From CAZJDV01 sp964544865 (lineage in GTDB: Bacteria > Chloroflexota > Dehalococcoidia > Lucifugimonadales > CAJWER01), in the NCBI GenBank assembly GCA_964544865.1, contig CAZJDV010000042.1, positions 1-20,927 of the forward strand: a stretch of DNA of 20,927 nucleotides, read 5' to 3'. Shown one piece after another: positions 1-6,926 of the stretch (the stretch's first letter is position 1; each line of letters starts with the position of its first letter). A program made the position numbers and the translations under genes. Below the pieces are notes generated by a model. That model was not told the DNA's origin, ran no database searches, and worked only from the letters and a program-made list of their open reading frames with translations.

Positions 1-102
1 GGCGGGGGGACATTGACGTGGAGTCTGGTAACTACCATCGAGACCGCGCAGGGTCGTACCGTAACGGATTCACGAGAGGTGACGGTCGTCATTCCTTCTT
101 GA
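1..102 (+). CDS. 3' end of an unidentified protein, probably a beta-rich (exported?) domain
   Basis: Frame 1 is open from the window edge to a TGA at 100-102 and encodes 33 residues. The peptide alternates hydrophobic and polar residues (for example TWSLVTTIETAQ and REVTVVIP), which suggests terminal beta strands such as those of an Ig-like or carbohydrate-binding domain. The start and most of the gene lie outside the window, so no function can be given. The stop is 62 bases before the promoter of the next gene, so it is probably a separate transcription unit. I am fairly sure it is coding because of the composition and because the intergenic region begins directly after the stop. Confidence 0.5.
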   Translation, partial: GGGTLTWSLVTTIETAQGRTVTDSREVTVVIPS

Positions 103-163
103 CCGTTTGTTTCCTAGCCTATCGAGGCGGGAATTGCCGCGACTCTAGACGGATTCGCTCGCG

Positions 164-192
164 TTGACAGCGGGCGGTCGTGGTTATACACT
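164..192 (+). promoter_or_regulatory. Sigma-70-type promoter of the Gfo/Idh/MocA gene
   Basis: A perfect -35 TTGACA (164-169), a 17-base spacer and a -10 TACACT (187-192) precede the start codon at 255 by about 60 bases. The same TTGACA-17/18-TAnAnT pattern recurs in front of other genes in this window. Confidence 0.6.
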
Positions 193-254
193 CTTGGCGG
201 GTTAACGAGACCATGAAACTGGCGGCCTGACGCTGTCGGCATAGGGAGAGAGCA

Positions 255-1313
255 TTGAAAACATACCGGGTGGCTGTGGTCGGGTTGGGCAGAATGGGGA
301 GCACGCTGGACATGTCGGTCGCGTCGGCGGCCGTGGAGAGCGAGCGTCTCGAGTTGGTGGCGGGCTCGGACCTCCTGCCCGAGCGTCGGGAGGCGTTCAA
401 GGATACGTGGGGTGTGGGCGCGGTCTACGAGAGCTATATGGAAATGGTGGAAAACGAGAGTCCCGACCTGGTGGCGATCTGCACGACTGCGACGGGTCTC
501 CAGAAGCCCGGGAGGGAGGCGCCCTCGAAGGACTTCGTGGGAGATTCCCACGCCGATGACGCTCTACCTGCCATCGAAGCCGGTGTGCCGATGCTGTTCG
601 TCGAGAAGGCCATGTCCTGCTCCATCGCGAAGGCGGACGCGGTTCTGGAGGCATGCCGCCGGCACGGCACCAAATACGGCTCCGGGCTGATGAGACGGCA
701 CGGGCCCCGCTACCGGGTGGCCCGAAAGGCCATCGAAGACGGCGAAATCGGAGAGGTGGCGACCGCGGTACATTACGGTGGGTCCAGTCTCATGCACGGC
801 CATATCCACTCGATAGATACCCTCTCGTACCTGCTGGGCGATCCGAAGATCACTGCGGTGCGCGGGGAGCTGGTTCCGCGGGACATGGTGATCGAGGGCA
901 ACCGCATTGAGTCGGACCCCCGCGCGACCTACCAGCTTCAGTTCGAGAACGGAGTGGAGGCCTCCACCGTCCCGGGCGGACAGTTCGAGTTCGAGGTCGT
1001 CGGGACGGAGGGCAGCGTTCGGCTGATGAACAACGGGTCCAGCGCTATGCTGCGCAAGGCAGTGCCGAACGCGGAGGGCAGGGCCGAGTGGCTGCAGGCG
1101 CCGCTCGCCGACGTCCCGCAAGCGAACAACACCGTGATATGCCTCGAAGACCTCGTGGACGCGCATGAGCAGGGGAGGCCGGCCCACGGCGATATCGAGG
1201 TGACCCACCACGTCACCGAGGCTTGCATCGGCGTCGCCGAGAGCCACAGGCAGGGTGGCAAGTGGATCGAGCTGCCCGTAGGCAACCGCGACATGTACAT
1301 CTTCCACGTGTAG
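255..1313 (+). CDS. Gfo/Idh/MocA family NAD(P)-dependent oxidoreductase
   Basis: A 352-residue cytoplasmic dehydrogenase, probably acting on a sugar, inositol or related polyol; the substrate cannot be told from sequence. The N-terminal Rossmann fold shows VAVVGLGRMG (GLGRMG at residues 10-15). The family's EKP motif appears as EKAM at 117-120, and the active-site H-x-x-D signature as HSID around 185-188. The C-terminal part carries the usual substrate-binding beta sheet, with the typical 'VVGTEGSVRL' strand. A loop at about 82-98 (QKPGREAPSKDFVGDSH) is longer than in many relatives. The start is TTG at 255, preceded by GGGAGAG at 244-250; no better in-frame start is visible. It has its own promoter, and the next gene is about 250 bases away, so it is probably monocistronic. 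Family assignment is firm; substrate is unknown. Confidence 0.9.
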   Translation: MKTYRVAVVGLGRMGSTLDMSVASAAVESERLELVAGSDLLPERREAFKDTWGVGAVYESYMEMVENESPDLVAICTTATGLQKPGREAPSKDFVGDSHADDALPAIEAGVPMLFVEKAMSCSIAKADAVLEACRRHGTKYGSGLMRRHGPRYRVARKAIEDGEIGEVATAVHYGGSSLMHGHIHSIDTLSYLLGDPKITAVRGELVPRDMVIEGNRIESDPRATYQLQFENGVEASTVPGGQFEFEVVGTEGSVRLMNNGSSAMLRKAVPNAEGRAEWLQAPLADVPQANNTVICLEDLVDAHEQGRPAHGDIEVTHHVTEACIGVAESHRQGGKWIELPVGNRDMYIFHV

Positions 1314-1421
1314 ACTCCGGTAACTAGCAGTGAGTAGCGATCTCACGCAACAGGAGAGGATGCCAAGAGAGCATTTCGCGTCCTGAAAGGGATTCGGACC
1401 GCAGCAGCGCGCCTTCGGGTG

Positions 1422-1439
1422 TACAATGAGCTATCATTG
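1422..1439 (+). promoter_or_regulatory. Possible -10 element overlapped by a short inverted repeat
   Basis: TACAAT at 1422-1427 resembles a -10 box, but I find no convincing -35. CAATGA at 1424-1429 and TCATTG at 1434-1439 form a perfect inverted repeat with a 4-base spacer that overlaps the -10, as a repressor site would. The small membrane protein starts 125 bases downstream. Confidence 0.25.
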
Positions 1440-1563
1440 CCGTGCGGCCGCCGGTTCCGGGGAGCCTGGTCCATGCCGGTGTGAGGTCATTGATGGCGTC
1501 ATCTCGAAATGCCGCCTTGCGGTGGACGTGCGGGGAGTCAGCAGTAGGTGGGGAGCAAAAGAC

Positions 1564-1788
1564 ATGATCTCTCGGGAAGCGATCAAGAGTACGTTAGTAG
1601 AGGCGGTGAGGATCGACTCGTTCGCGGACGTGGTCGAGAAGGGGGTCTACCTCCTTGCCGCGCTCGTCGCCGTGGGGTTTATCGTGTTCCTGGCCTACTT
1701 TATGGGGCTCAAGGTCTTCACCTTCTTCATTCTCTTCTTCATGTTCCTGGTTATGGCGAAGGGCTTGTTCGTGGTGCTGATTAAGTAG
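1564..1788 (+). CDS. Small two-helix integral membrane protein, function unknown
   Basis: A 74-residue protein with a short polar N-terminus (MISREAIKSTLVEAVRIDSF) followed by two closely spaced hydrophobic segments, about residues 24-42 and 46-72. The second is rich in Phe and Met. No catalytic or binding motif is visible and I do not recognise a family. I chose ATG 1564 because AGGTGGGGAG lies at 1546-1555. An in-frame start at 1426 would add 46 residues of unrelated, low-quality sequence without a ribosome binding site. A strong intrinsic terminator follows 74 bases after the stop. It could be a holin-like, stress or accessory subunit protein, but nothing here decides between these. Confidence 0.65.
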   Translation: MISREAIKSTLVEAVRIDSFADVVEKGVYLLAALVAVGFIVFLAYFMGLKVFTFFILFFMFLVMAKGLFVVLIK

Positions 1789-1862
1789 CGAGGCCCGCGC
1801 GATTCGCGTGACAATTTGGTCTTGACGACGGCCCGTTTCGCCCGCGGTTTGCCGTGCGAATA

Positions 1863-1899
1863 GCAGAGAGGGCTCCGGAGCCCTCTCTGCTTTCTATTT
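1863..1899 (+). terminator. Strong intrinsic terminator after the small membrane protein
   Basis: A perfect 28-base palindrome at 1863-1890 (arms GCAGAGAGGGCTCC and its complement), extended by one A-T pair, is followed directly by TTTCTATTT at 1891-1899. This is the classic GC-stem plus U-tract of a rho-independent terminator on the plus strand. Confidence 0.9.
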
Positions 1900-2088
1900 A
1901 TCTGCCATTGGGGCGGGCAGACCGGTGGGATCCGTTCGGCGTGGATGTGACGTCCCATTGCGCGTGGCGAACGTGATATTTCACGATTTCTTCACACGTC
2001 CACTCTCGCCGTTCACGCTCGCTGCACACCGCCCTATTACAGTGCAGGCATGGGAGGCGCAAAGATCGTTCGCACTGGTTTGGTAATG

Positions 2089-2124
2089 GGGCGGCTAACC
2101 TGGGTGGGGCTGAAATAGCCGCCC
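2089..2124. repeat. 9-bp inverted repeat (hairpin)
   Basis: GGGCGGCTA (2089-2097) and TAGCCGCCC (2116-2124) are perfect complements separated by 18 bases. On the plus strand it is followed by GCTCCCTTGTTTG, a weak T-rich stretch, so it could be a poor terminator or a protein- or RNA-structure element. Confidence 0.5.
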
Positions 2125-2223
2125 GCTCCCTTGTTTGTGGCGGCGCGAGTGCACGGGGTGGACAGGACCGAAAAGGTCTTTCCTTTGCGCTCGCGTCGCC
2201 TTATCTGCGCGCCGCCCGTCGTC

Positions 2224-2259
2224 TTCCGCGAGACTCTGTCCGGGTCAAGTCTCGCGGAA
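2224..2259. repeat. 12-bp perfect inverted repeat (hairpin)
   Basis: TTCCGCGAGACT (2224-2235) and AGTCTCGCGGAA (2248-2259) are exact complements with a 12-base loop. It lies 64 bases beyond the stop of the minus-strand selenoprotein candidate. Neither strand has a U-tract directly after it, so a classical terminator is not supported. It may be a 3' mRNA stem or a factor-dependent terminator. Confidence 0.6.
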
Positions 2260-2322
2260 TCGGTCGTTTCGGGCGCCGGACAGCCTGGCGAGGCCGGGCG
2301 TCACGGGTCGAATTGAGCGAAA

Positions 2323-2967
2323 CTAGTCCGCTGCTGCGCCGGCGAGCTCGACGAACACCTGTCGCCATCGCGTTTCGTTGCCGCGCCCGTATCCGTCGCG
2401 GTAGGTGATTATCCCGTTGCCGCCGATCGCCACCTTTGTCGACTGCTGGATCACGCGGAAGTCGCTGAGCATCCTGGGACTTGGAATGGCCATGGGCCAC
2501 GGATACCCTTGATTCTCCTTGTAGCTTTCAAGCCGGTCAAGGCTCTCGGTCGGGTCCACGCCGATGGTGTAGAAGGCGACCTCGTCCGCGAACTCGGGCC
2601 ACACATCCTTCAGGCGCCGCAACTCGGCGCGACATGTAGGTCACCATGTCGCCAGAAAGAACAGAAACACGGGTCTGTTCCCGCTGACGATACTCTCCGA
2701 CGTAACAGCGCCGCCGTCGGCGAGGCTCAGAGCGTACTCCGGCGCGCGGTTGTCCACCCTGTTCCCGGCCTTCACCTCGGCTGGATGGGCGGTTGGAGGG
2801 TCTGTGGCCGCTGGTACCTGTGCCCCGGCCGGAGTCACGGTCGCCGGAACCTCAATCGGCGTGGCGGACGCGGTCTCCTCCGGTGCAGACCCGGAGCCGC
2901 AGGCGGCGCCGATCGCAAGGAGCGCAACCGCCGCTGATGTCAGAGGAGCCATGATTCGCGATTTCAC
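2323..2967 (-). CDS. Thioredoxin/TlpA-like lipoprotein, probable selenoprotein (in-frame UGA, motif UPTC)
   Basis: Probably a periplasm-side membrane-anchored thiol:disulfide oxidoreductase of 214 residues, using GTG 2967. ATG 2952 is possible but would lose the basic KSR n-region. Residues 1-23 form a lipoprotein-like signal (hydrophobic core, then IGAAC-GSGS), followed by a Pro/Thr/Ala-rich linker. A redoxin domain then begins at APEYALSLADGG and runs through FLFFLATW-U-PTCRAEL to the end. The family normally has a CxxC after ATW. Here the first Cys position (residue 109) is TGA at 2643-2641 and the second Cys is present. The same frame stays open for 105 codons with typical redoxin sequence (AFYTIGVDPTES; GNGIITYRDGYG). 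A SECIS-like hairpin follows the TGA. The cis-Pro position reads S-T-K instead of T-P. No selenocysteine machinery is in the window. The alternatives are a nonsense mutation or a sequencing error. Confidence 0.8.
2614..2643 (-). promoter_or_regulatory. UGA codon plus bacterial SECIS-like hairpin
   Basis: On the minus strand the UGA (2643-2641) is followed by ten bases and then GCGCCG (2630-2625), loop AGUUG (2624-2620) and CGGCGC (2619-2614). This is a perfect 6-bp GC stem. The apical loop starts 17 bases after the UGA (16 intervening bases), and G is the second loop base. Known bacterial SECIS elements have the apical loop about 16-37 bases after UGA and a G among the first two loop bases, so the fit is good. 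Confidence 0.7.
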
Positions 2968-3072
2968 TATCGTGTTGACCTTGCAACAACAGCGTTGTAG
3001 CGCTCGATCGCCAGGACCGGGGGCGGGACGCGTCATCAAGTATCGCATGGGGCCCGCCGACACGCCATGACA

Positions 3073-3102
3073 TAGACATGCCTAGCCACCGTCCAATATA
3101 AT
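3073..3102 (+). promoter_or_regulatory. Promoter of the class V aminotransferase gene
   Basis: TAGACA (3073-3078, 5 of 6 to the consensus -35), an 18-base spacer and a perfect TATAAT (3097-3102). The start codon is 55 bases downstream, with AAGGAG at 3145-3150. Confidence 0.7.
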
Positions 3103-3156
3103 ACCTACGTTATCGGGGCCTTGGTGGACGTACCGAAACCATGCAAGGAGAGCTAG

Positions 3157-4353
3157 ATGACGCAAGACCATCTTCCGCGACCCGCCCTTTCTGCACTGCC
3201 GCCGCGCGTGCTGTTAGGGCCGGGACCGAGCAACGCGAACCCGAGGGTCCTCCAGGCCATGAGCGGCTCGATGATCGGCTATCTCGACGCCGATTTCATG
3301 AAGGTCCTGGACGAGGTCTCCGAGCTGCTGCGCCTACTGTTCCAGACCGAGGAGTCGCTGACCATGGCCCTGTCCGGCACGGGGTCGGCGGGCATGGAGG
3401 CGGGTCTGAACAGCCTGCTGGAGCCGGGTGACACCGTGATCATTTGCGTATGTGGCTTCTTCGGGCAGCGCATGGTCGAGATGGCCGGACGGGCAGGCGC
3501 CGACGTCGTCCTGCTCCAGAGCGAGTGGGGGAGACCCTTCCCACCGGAGCTGCTGGAAGAAGAGCTCTCGAAACACGACAAGGTCAAGATGGTCGCCGTC
3601 GTCCATGCGGAGACCTCGACCGGCGTCATGCAGCCCCTCGCGGACCTCTCGAAGCTCGTCAAGGAGCACGGCGCCCTCTTCATGGTGGACGCGGTGACGT
3701 CGCTGGGCGGGAGCCGTGTCGAGGTGGACCGCTATGGCATAGACTACTGCTATTCGGCTACTCAGAAGTGCCTGGCGTGTCCGCCCGGCCTATCGCCGGT
3801 CGCCCTGAGTCCCAGAGCGCTCGAGGTCGTCAGAGGCCGGGAGAGCAAGCCGCCCTCGTGGTACCTCGATCTGGCGCTGATCGCGAACTACTGGGGCGAA
3901 GAGCACATCTATCACCACACCGCGCCCGTCAGCAACATCGTCGGCCTTCGAGAGGGTCTCAGGGTCATCCTGGAAGAGGGCGTCGAGGCGCGTGTCGAGC
4001 GGCACCACCGCAACGCCGTGGCGCTCCAGGCAGGCCTGGAGGCGTTCGGACTCCGGCTGGTCGTCCCCGAGGAGTCCCGGCTGGACCAGATCACACCGGT
4101 GTGGATCCCGGATGGCATCGACGATCTCGCGGTGAGACAGGCGCTGCTGCGAGACTACCGGATCGAGATCGGCCGAGGGCTGGGCGACTTCGCGGGCAAG
4201 GTGTGGCGCATCGGGCTGATGGGCGAATCCAGCCGGGCGGAGTACGTGCTGGGACTGCTGGCGGCGCTGGAGGAGGTCCTTCCCCGGCTTGGCTTCGAGG
4301 TCCCCCACGGCGCAGGCGTGGCCGCCGCGAGCAGGTCGCTCGTATCGGTGTAG
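3157..4353 (+). CDS. Class V PLP aminotransferase (alanine-glyoxylate / serine-pyruvate type)
   Basis: A 398-residue PLP enzyme of fold type I, class V, resembling alanine-glyoxylate, serine-glyoxylate or serine-pyruvate aminotransferases and the (S)-ureidoglycine-glyoxylate relatives. The N-terminus has the family's LLGPGPSN...VLQAM signature (19-35). The glycine-rich SGTGSAGMEA segment (73-82) binds the cofactor phosphate. D178 in VDAVTSLGG should contact the pyridine nitrogen. The internal-aldimine lysine is K204 in SATQK. YHHTAPV, about residues 252-258, matches the substrate-binding region. Start ATG 3157 follows AAGGAG by six bases. It is probably transcribed alone from the promoter at 3073-3102; the next gene starts 182 bases later. 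It may link amino-group transfer to glyoxylate or pyruvate metabolism. Family is firm; substrate specificity is inferred. Confidence 0.9.
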   Translation: MTQDHLPRPALSALPPRVLLGPGPSNANPRVLQAMSGSMIGYLDADFMKVLDEVSELLRLLFQTEESLTMALSGTGSAGMEAGLNSLLEPGDTVIICVCGFFGQRMVEMAGRAGADVVLLQSEWGRPFPPELLEEELSKHDKVKMVAVVHAETSTGVMQPLADLSKLVKEHGALFMVDAVTSLGGSRVEVDRYGIDYCYSATQKCLACPPGLSPVALSPRALEVVRGRESKPPSWYLDLALIANYWGEEHIYHHTAPVSNIVGLREGLRVILEEGVEARVERHHRNAVALQAGLEAFGLRLVVPEESRLDQITPVWIPDGIDDLAVRQALLRDYRIEIGRGLGDFAGKVWRIGLMGESSRAEYVLGLLAALEEVLPRLGFEVPHGAGVAAASRSLVSV

Positions 4354-4490
4354 ACGGGCGGCGCCGGTAAGTTAGGACATTCCCCGGAATCGGTCGGCCG
4401 CCATCTGGGGCCGCGCGGGCCACTAGCGCGCCCGAACAGCCACCGCCGCCTGGAAGCACCGCGTGGAAGATCTATGTTATTCTCACGTCG

Positions 4491-4520
4491 GTCGCAGCCG
4501 AGCGCAATCTTGTCTGCGAC
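4491..4520 (+). repeat. Inverted repeat in the leader of the SDR gene
   Basis: GTCGCAG (4491-4497) and CTGCGAC (4514-4520) are exact complements separated by 16 bases and end six bases before the Shine-Dalgarno sequence GGAGG. It may be a leader stem or an operator; it could also be chance in GC-rich DNA. Confidence 0.3.
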
Positions 4521-4535
4521 GAATGGAGGTCAGCA

Positions 4536-5285
4536 TTGGGCAGGTTCGATGAACAGGTCGCGATCATCACCGGCGCCGCGACTGGTATTGGCCTTGGCAT
4601 CGCGTCCAGGCTGGGCGGCGAGGGCGCGAGGATACTCGTCGTGGACCGGGACGGCGACCTGGCGGAGCGGTCCGTCGCCGCCCTGGAGGACGGCGGTATC
4701 GATGCCCGGCTGGAGGTCGGCGACGTGGGCGACCCAGGGGTCGTGTCAAGCAGCGTGAAGCAGGCCCTCGACGCCTGGGGCCGCATCGACGTGCTCGTGA
4801 ACGGCGCGGGGATCGCCGGGGACGTCGGCAACGTGTGGGAGCTGCCCGTGGAGGAGATGGACAGGGTCTATCGCACCAATCTGCGCGGCGTGTTCCTGTT
4901 CTGCCACGCCGTCATACCCCACATGATGGTGCGGGACTACGGCCGCGTCGTTAACATCGCCTCCATCGCCGGCAAGGAGGGCAACCCTCGAATGGTGCCC
5001 TACTCTGCGACCAAGGCCGCGGTGATTGCTTTGACCAAGTCGGTCGGCAAGGAGCTGGCGCAGACGGGGATCACGGTCAACTGCGTGACCCCGGCGGTCA
5101 TCAGGACGCGCATCCTGGAGCAGTTGACCCCCGAGCAGGTGCAATATCTGGTCGAGCGCATCCCCATGGGCCGCACGGGCGAGATAGAGGAGGTCGCGGC
5201 CCTGGTGGCGTGGCTGGCCTCGGCCGAGTGCTCCTTCACTACCGGCGCCGCCTTCGACATCAGCGGCGGAAGGGCGACGTACTAG
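4536..5285 (+). CDS. Short-chain dehydrogenase/reductase (classical SDR, FabG-like)
   Basis: A 249-residue cytoplasmic NAD(P)-dependent oxidoreductase of the classical SDR family. All hallmarks are present: cofactor motif TGAATGIG (12-19), NGAG (89-92), structural N115, and the catalytic triad S143, Y156 and K160 (YSATK). D37 at the end of the second strand (LVVD) favours NAD(H) over NADP(H). The C-terminus ends with the usual FTTGAAFDISGGRATY. Start TTG 4536 is chosen because GGAGG (4525-4529) lies six bases upstream. Substrate cannot be read from the sequence; such genes are often annotated as 3-oxoacyl-ACP reductase, but in this setting a catabolic sugar or alcohol dehydrogenase is as likely. 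No convincing promoter was found. Confidence 0.92.
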   Translation: MGRFDEQVAIITGAATGIGLGIASRLGGEGARILVVDRDGDLAERSVAALEDGGIDARLEVGDVGDPGVVSSSVKQALDAWGRIDVLVNGAGIAGDVGNVWELPVEEMDRVYRTNLRGVFLFCHAVIPHMMVRDYGRVVNIASIAGKEGNPRMVPYSATKAAVIALTKSVGKELAQTGITVNCVTPAVIRTRILEQLTPEQVQYLVERIPMGRTGEIEEVAALVAWLASAECSFTTGAAFDISGGRATY

Positions 5286-5370
5286 CCCGAACTCCCAATG
5301 ATTTCGTAGCTAGCGGTATCTGGAAAAGTGGACGGAGACAGTGTTGGCAGCGTTAGCGGCTGTACGCACA

Positions 5371-5392
5371 GCGTCGCCGCTAGCGGCGACGC
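5371..5392. repeat. 22-bp perfect palindrome followed by A6
   Basis: GCGTCGCCGCT and AGCGGCGACGC form an uninterrupted 22-base palindrome, followed on the plus strand by AAAAAA (5393-5398). It sits between the convergent SDR and tubulin-like genes. Since A, not T, follows it on the plus strand and the T-run precedes it on the minus strand, it is not a standard terminator for either gene. It may act as a bidirectional stem or a protein-binding site. Confidence 0.55.
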
Positions 5393-5446
5393 AAAAAATG
5401 CGATAGGTTTAGCTAGGTGTCGCACCGGAGGCCCGAGAGTGACCGG

Positions 5447-6926
5447 TCAGGCAGACAATGCCCGCCTAAGGTCGTCCAGCGCCATGTCTTCGACAATCTC
5501 TGCTGGGAGATTCCGGATATTCTCGCCGGTATCCGCACGGCTGTCCCACAACCTATCAAAATTGCTTTTCCCTAAAGCGTCGTGGCAGATGTCCGCGAGG
5601 CGTGGTGAGCCGGAACCCGATGTCAGTATCGAGAGACCGACGTAGTCTAGTTCGCCCGTATCGAAGCTCATACACGCCAGTTTGGGGAGATCGTCATGTC
5701 CGAGCTTGGCCGCCATGTAGGCGGTCAAGTTGTGAATGTAGTCGCCGTTCATGTCGAGACTGTCGTGGAAAAATTCGGGCGGGCCGAAAAGCACGCCGAT
5801 ACTTCCGCTGCCCGCGCGTACTTCGTCCTGGCCGCCAACGGTGGAATTCCCGACGGTCTCGTCCACTAGCGACTCCAGAGCCTCCCGCACTTTGCGTTCA
5901 TGTGAACGCGAGCTCGAAAGCCGCCTGCTCCTGAAGGATTTCAGTGGTGCGACGGCGTATCCGAGGGTTGAGATCGACGGAGGCCCGAAACCTTTTCCCG
6001 GCCTGATGTGCGTCTTGATGTCCGTCTCGTCGAGCGTAGGCACCAACTGCGGGACCGCGTACTTACTCATGGGAGCCAGCAGAATTGGCATGAGGGCGTC
6101 CCGAATAGCCTCATTAACGGGTTTGAAGCCCGCTTTGCTTTCTGCGGTCCTCGAGAACATGATGTCGTTGTCTACGAGTATGACTGAATCGACGATGTGT
6201 CCTTGAGAATCTTCGTCGGTTAGGAGAGTGTGCAGCCCCCACAGGACGTTCCGGGAATATTGCTTTCCTATCGCCTCCGCTCGACCCGGCAGGATCGAAA
6301 TGTTGAGCGTCATCGACGAATGGAATCCAACATAGTCGCGAATGAATCGGGTAACTATAGGTGTAAAGCCCGCTCCAGTGCCCCCAACAAGCGAGTTGCA
6401 AGTCACCAGAGTTCCTGCGTTGGCGCCTATGCCCTGAATGCTGTCACGGATCAACTCGCGTAAGTCGAAATGCTCATGCTGATATGCGTTCTCTTTATTA
6501 GCCAGTAGCGAATTTTCTGCGAATAGCCGACCAAGGTAAGGTATCCCACCCACGCCGGTGGCACGCATAGCGGCCTGCAGTACCGAACCCACCTGGCTCG
6601 GCGGCGTCGGCGGAGCGGAGTCTTTCGTGATCATGTGCTCGACATAGTCGCTTTTCGGGGGAGGGGAGCACAAAGATGTTCTCTGGGCTGGTCCAATCCC
6701 AACTCTCTTTTAAGATGCTGGTGATCGACTCGTGGGAATCCCAGGCCATCCCGACTACGGGATAGTCCTCTCGTCGTGGTGAGGGCATGTATACAGGCGC
6801 GTGACCAATCATGGATGCGACGACCTGAGCGCCACACTGATCGGAGCCCACAAGTAGAGGGCCTCGTTCACGGGAGAATGCGGCGGGGATTGACACGGGG
6901 ATTGGCACGGGCAATGTCACGAACAA
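5447..6926 (-). pseudogene. Tubulin/FtsZ-superfamily GTPase, frameshifted near 6650-6670
   Basis: Two overlapping minus-strand frames make one tubulin-like protein of about 492 residues if a single base is skipped. The first frame (TTG 6926, strong AAGGAGG at 6937-6931) carries a T1-like loop VGSDQCGAQVV, reminiscent of tubulin GQCGNQ. The second frame (down to TGA 5449-5447) carries a T3-like GVGGIPYLGRLF, the T4 tubulin signature VGGTGAG (nt about 6388-6368), a T6-like KPVNEAI and a possible T7 segment LDETDIKTHI. The shift lies within 6560-6718, most likely at the runs T4 (6652-6655), G5 (6657-6661) or G4 (6663-6666) as written on the plus strand. It is longer and more divergent than FtsZ, so it is not the division FtsZ. 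It could be a disrupted gene, an assembly indel or a +1 programmed frameshift. Polymer-forming activity is inferred only from the family. Confidence 0.7.

Larger units (their letters stand above)
1900..2322. other. Intergenic region of 423 bases with two strong hairpins, no gene supported
   Basis: This is the gap between the terminator at 1863 and the 3' end of the minus-strand thioredoxin-like gene. Short frames exist on both strands but have arginine-rich, coding-shadow composition and no ribosome binding site. The only structure I can support is two long inverted repeats, at 2089-2124 and 2224-2259, listed separately. Confidence 0.6.

Noticed and set aside
2641..3063. A short protein ending at the TGA (truncated thioredoxin fragment)
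   Set aside because: It would end one residue before the active site, while the downstream in-frame sequence continues the redoxin fold and a SECIS-like stem follows.
3444..4370. Long plus-strand frame inside the class V aminotransferase gene
   Set aside because: It is a +1-frame shadow with Arg/Gly/Pro-rich composition; the overlapping aminotransferase frame has full family motifs.
5447..6673. Treating the second half of the tubulin-like gene as an independent gene from TTG 6673
   Set aside because: It would lack the T1 loop, and no ribosome binding site precedes TTG 6673; the missing N-terminus lies directly upstream in the neighbouring frame with a strong AAGGAGG.
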